In this document: positions 61,890 through 64,000 of the stretch, piece by piece | Layout of the letters: each line of letters begins with the position of its first letter | How positions within the stretch are numbered: position 1 is the stretch's first letter | Origin: Hyphomonadaceae bacterium JAD_PAG50586_4 | Lineage (GTDB): Bacteria > Pseudomonadota > Alphaproteobacteria > Caulobacterales > Aquidulcibacteraceae | Assembly: GCA_023242925.1 (NCBI GenBank) | Contig: CP096134.1 | Location: 3,739,501 to 3,803,500 of the forward strand | Reading direction: 5' to 3' | Length of the DNA: 64,000 bases | Made by a program: the position numbers and the translations under genes | The notes under the pieces: generated by a model | Told to the model about the DNA's origin: nothing | The model's database searches: none | The model's input: the letters and a program-made list of their open reading frames with translations, nothing else

Positions 61890-62361
61890 TCAGCTGACGA
61901 ACGCGCGATGCGCCGACCAGGCGCCGAGATACTCGCCCTCCAACGTCGTCAGCGTCAGCGTGTAGGTGAGCGTCGATTCATTTCGACCTTGTGTACGCGT
62001 GCTGGTGAACTCGGAATTCAGCACATAATCGACATCCGTATAGCCCGTGCTGAACACACGCACTGTACGGGAATTGGCGAGCGTGTTGCGCACAGTGTCG
62101 AAGATGTCCTGCACACGTAGATTCCAGTTGGCGCTGTTGTTCGTCGGCACGCCAAGAACCACCTTCGCTTCCTGCCCGGCGAGATTGGCGAAGCGGGGCG
62201 ACGCCAGCAATTGCGCCGTCACTTCGTTCGCCATCGCGATATATTCCGGCATGCCGATATTGCGCACGACCTCGACATCACCGCGCCGGCGCTGCGCTTC
62301 GGCGCTGGGGGCTCAACGCCGCCACAAGCGCAACCGCCAAGAACATCCAGAAACGCTGCAT
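61890..62361 (-). CDS. LpoB-like penicillin-binding-protein activator (frame break near 62,309)
   Basis: About 157 residues. Signal MQRFWMFLAVALVAALSP is followed, after a G5 run at 62,307-62,311 that reads correctly as four, by EAQRRRGDVEVVRNIGMPEY. The domain has MANEVTAQLLASPRFANLAG, VLGVPTNNSANWNLRVQDIF and FTSTRTQGRNESTLTYTLTL, the LpoB/PBP-activator fold. It lies 8 bp from the TIR gene and next to the COG3014-like gene, the usual company of LpoB-type lipoproteins. Confidence 0.75.
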
Positions 62362-62365
62362 AATC

Positions 62366-63997
62366 CTACCCTGCACTTGCATTGAGATCGACGCCGTCCA
62401 CCCAGAGACGGCGCGAGGTATCCACGCGAAGCACGTCATTGGTGGCGCGGGCGTAGATCAAAGTTTGCTGGTTCTGCGGATCAAGCGCTACGGTGCGGCG
62501 TTGGAGCACGCCAGCGCTGCTGCGCGTCGTGATCGCCACTTCGTTGACGCCGGGCGGCGCGATCAAGCGCGCAACATGCACGCGGCGCGGCAAGCTGCAC
62601 CAGCTGCGCAGATCGGGCACTGAATCCAACGATATTGGCTGGTTGCCCATAAATTGATTGATCTGCGCTTCAAGCGCTTCGGTCTGGCGGTCCCGGTACG
62701 CCGAGACCAGAAGATCGAGCCACATGAACAACAGCCGATCGCTCTGATCGCGCAACACAAGCGCCTCGACGTCGCTGATCGGATCAAGCGTCACCGGCCG
62801 GCGGGCATTAGCTGGCCCGCTGGTGAAGGCGGCGTCCACGCGATTTACGGCCGAAATCTCGGGGACAAACACACCCATGCGCAAGGGCAACACGGCGCCG
62901 TCGTCCATCGGCAGACCATAGCGCAGCACATTGCGGCTCGGCGCGAAGCCTTCAGCGACGATCACGTGTACGACGCGCGTGCCAGGCGTGTGGTTGTCGT
63001 TCATCGCCTGGACGGCTTGCGTCAGCTGCGTCCGCGCCGGTGCGAGCGCCAAAGCTTCCTCATAAGCGCCGCGCGCGTTGCCACGCAGCGCCGGCTGTTC
63101 GAGGCTCGCGATCTCCAGCGCCACGCCCGACACGTAGGGGCCAAAAGGATTCACGTAAGCGCTGGGTACACGATTGGCGATCGGCGCGTAGCTTGTGAAC
63201 TCTGGGTTCAGCGTGTTGACCATATTGGTGGTCTTGCCGTTGTCGCTGGCTTGCTCTTGCTGCAGCGATTGTTGCGCCTCCGCGACTTGTTCGGCAAAGC
63301 GCGCGCGTAATTGCTCTTGTTCATCGGCGCTGGCGCGCGCGACGTTGTAGCAGCGGCGGTCGCCTTGGATCATGAAGTTGAGCGCGAGATAATTGAGCTG
63401 CAGCACGCCTTCATAGTCGCGCTTGCGGTACGGGCCGAAATCGCCGCGGCCGAGCACGACACCGGCGGCCTGACGCGCACGATTGCCAAGCCAACGGCCC
63501 GCTTGACCCAAGCGATTGCGGACGCCGCCGCTGTCGCCACCGGTGGCGCGCGCGGCTTCGAAACTCGTCATCGCCTCCTGATGCCGATTGCACTCGTAAT
63601 GCATCAGGCCGACTTCGGAATTGGCGAGGAAGACATCGCGCGAAGAAAACAAGGGGCGGCGCGCTTGGCTGTCGTCCGCCGCCGCGCCTGTGGGCGCCGC
63701 GACCTCTTGCGCCTCCGCGTTTTGTTGGGTCTGCGCCGCGACTGGGACGGTTTGAAACAGCGACAGCGCGCCATCGAAATCGCCGCGCATCAGGAGTGAG
63801 CGCACGTCGCCATAGCGCAACGAATAGCCGGCGGGCCCGAGAGATTGGCGACCAGCGACAACAGGCGGCTGTGCCGCCGCGGCGCCCACAGGTTGGCTCG
63901 TCACCTGCGCGTGCGCGCTGTTGGTGAAGGATTGAGTCGCGGCAATTGCGGCGAGCCCAGCCAACAATTGGTCACGGCGTAGTGTGGGCGGCGCCAT
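62366..63997 (-). CDS. COG3014-like periplasmic protein (start at window edge)
   Basis: 543 residues from the ATG at 63,997, three bases from the edge; the true start could lie outside. N-terminal signal QLLAGLAAIAATQSFTNSAH. TPR-like region YGDVRSLLMRGDFDGALSLF and YECNRHQEAMTSFEAARATG, then LNPEFTSYAPIANRVPSAYV, NPFGPYVSGVALEIASLEQP and VVHVIVAEGFAPSRNVLRYG. This N-P-F-V-x-Y-x-S and V-E-G-x-A-P order is that of COG3014. Function unknown; it is usually encoded beside LpoB-like and GNA1162-like lipoproteins, as here. Confidence 0.78.
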   Translation of the reverse strand: MAPPTLRRDQLLAGLAAIAATQSFTNSAHAQVTSQPVGAAAAQPPVVAGRQSLGPAGYSLRYGDVRSLLMRGDFDGALSLFQTVPVAAQTQQNAEAQEVAAPTGAAADDSQARRPLFSSRDVFLANSEVGLMHYECNRHQEAMTSFEAARATGGDSGGVRNRLGQAGRWLGNRARQAAGVVLGRGDFGPYRKRDYEGVLQLNYLALNFMIQGDRRCYNVARASADEQEQLRARFAEQVAEAQQSLQQEQASDNGKTTNMVNTLNPEFTSYAPIANRVPSAYVNPFGPYVSGVALEIASLEQPALRGNARGAYEEALALAPARTQLTQAVQAMNDNHTPGTRVVHVIVAEGFAPSRNVLRYGLPMDDGAVLPLRMGVFVPEISAVNRVDAAFTSGPANARRPVTLDPISDVEALVLRDQSDRLLFMWLDLLVSAYRDRQTEALEAQINQFMGNQPISLDSVPDLRSWCSLPRRVHVARLIAPPGVNEVAITTRSSAGVLQRRTVALDPQNQQTLIYARATNDVLRVDTSRRLWVDGVDLNASAG

Positions 63998-64000
63998 ACG

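Noticed and set aside
1..64000. CRISPR arrays, rRNA or tRNA genes
   Set aside because: No short regularly spaced repeats and no recognisable RNA gene sequence was seen on either strand.

Overview
This 64 kb window is high-GC (roughly 60 % or more by eye) and reads as a chromosomal segment of an alphaproteobacterium. Four large TonB-dependent receptors, an S46 dipeptidyl-peptidase, a tandem beta-propeller phytase next to a TonB receptor, Zur/COG0523/zrg-type zinc genes and many lone lipoproteins and small membrane proteins suggest a Caulobacterales/Hyphomonadaceae-like oligotroph. The taxonomy is an inference; there is no rRNA or tRNA gene here to anchor it.

Layout. (1) 1-18.1 kb and 36.6-46.2 kb are accessory regions built from single genes or short operons in either orientation (TipAS, DUF1963, RidA-like, a BrnT/XRE toxin-antitoxin pair, ChaN/EreA-like, DUF3626, DUF4345, SDRs, AraC, methyltransferase, DUF1835, Sel1, S41, DUF1579, a GTPase-less EF-G). 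They are separated by about two dozen copies of a roughly 100-125 bp structured repeat. Every copy lies in the same (+) orientation, and there is often one copy per gene. I do not recognise this repeat family; it is the most unusual feature of the window. (2) 18.3-36.5 kb lacks the repeat and is a metal block. It holds an S46 peptidase and two long minus-strand gene strings, each preceded by a Zur-box-like operator of form TGTTAT-N3-ATAACA. One string is a zrg-like ABC system, a DUF2946-like protein, a TonB receptor and a siderophore-type ABC importer. The other is COG0523 GTPase, Zur, a DUF2946-like protein and a ZnuD-like receptor. A MerC-like protein and a thioredoxin-reductase-like flavoprotein diverge from the second box. 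(3) 46.2-48.4 kb is an IS91-family element carrying a tyrosine recombinase and an HUH transposase. (4) 49.4-64 kb holds phytase plus TonB receptor, a CaiB/hydrolase/VOC group, a copper block (DUF2946, TonB receptor, PCuAC, SCO, DUF1775) and a TIR-membrane protein beside LpoB-like and COG3014-like lipoprotein genes.

A technical point affects the whole annotation. About twenty reading-frame breaks fall in otherwise well-conserved genes, and at least a dozen are mended by adding one base to a short homopolymer (mostly G/C runs of 4-6). This looks like homopolymer miscalling in the assembly rather than widespread gene decay. I therefore list these genes as single features and give the break position.

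Working picture: Zur represses a zinc-acquisition programme (outer-membrane receptors, ABC importers, COG0523 metallochaperone). A separate operon handles copper delivery. The phytase/TonB pair supplies phosphate or inositol. The repeat-punctuated regions look like a site where single genes have accumulated by an unknown route.
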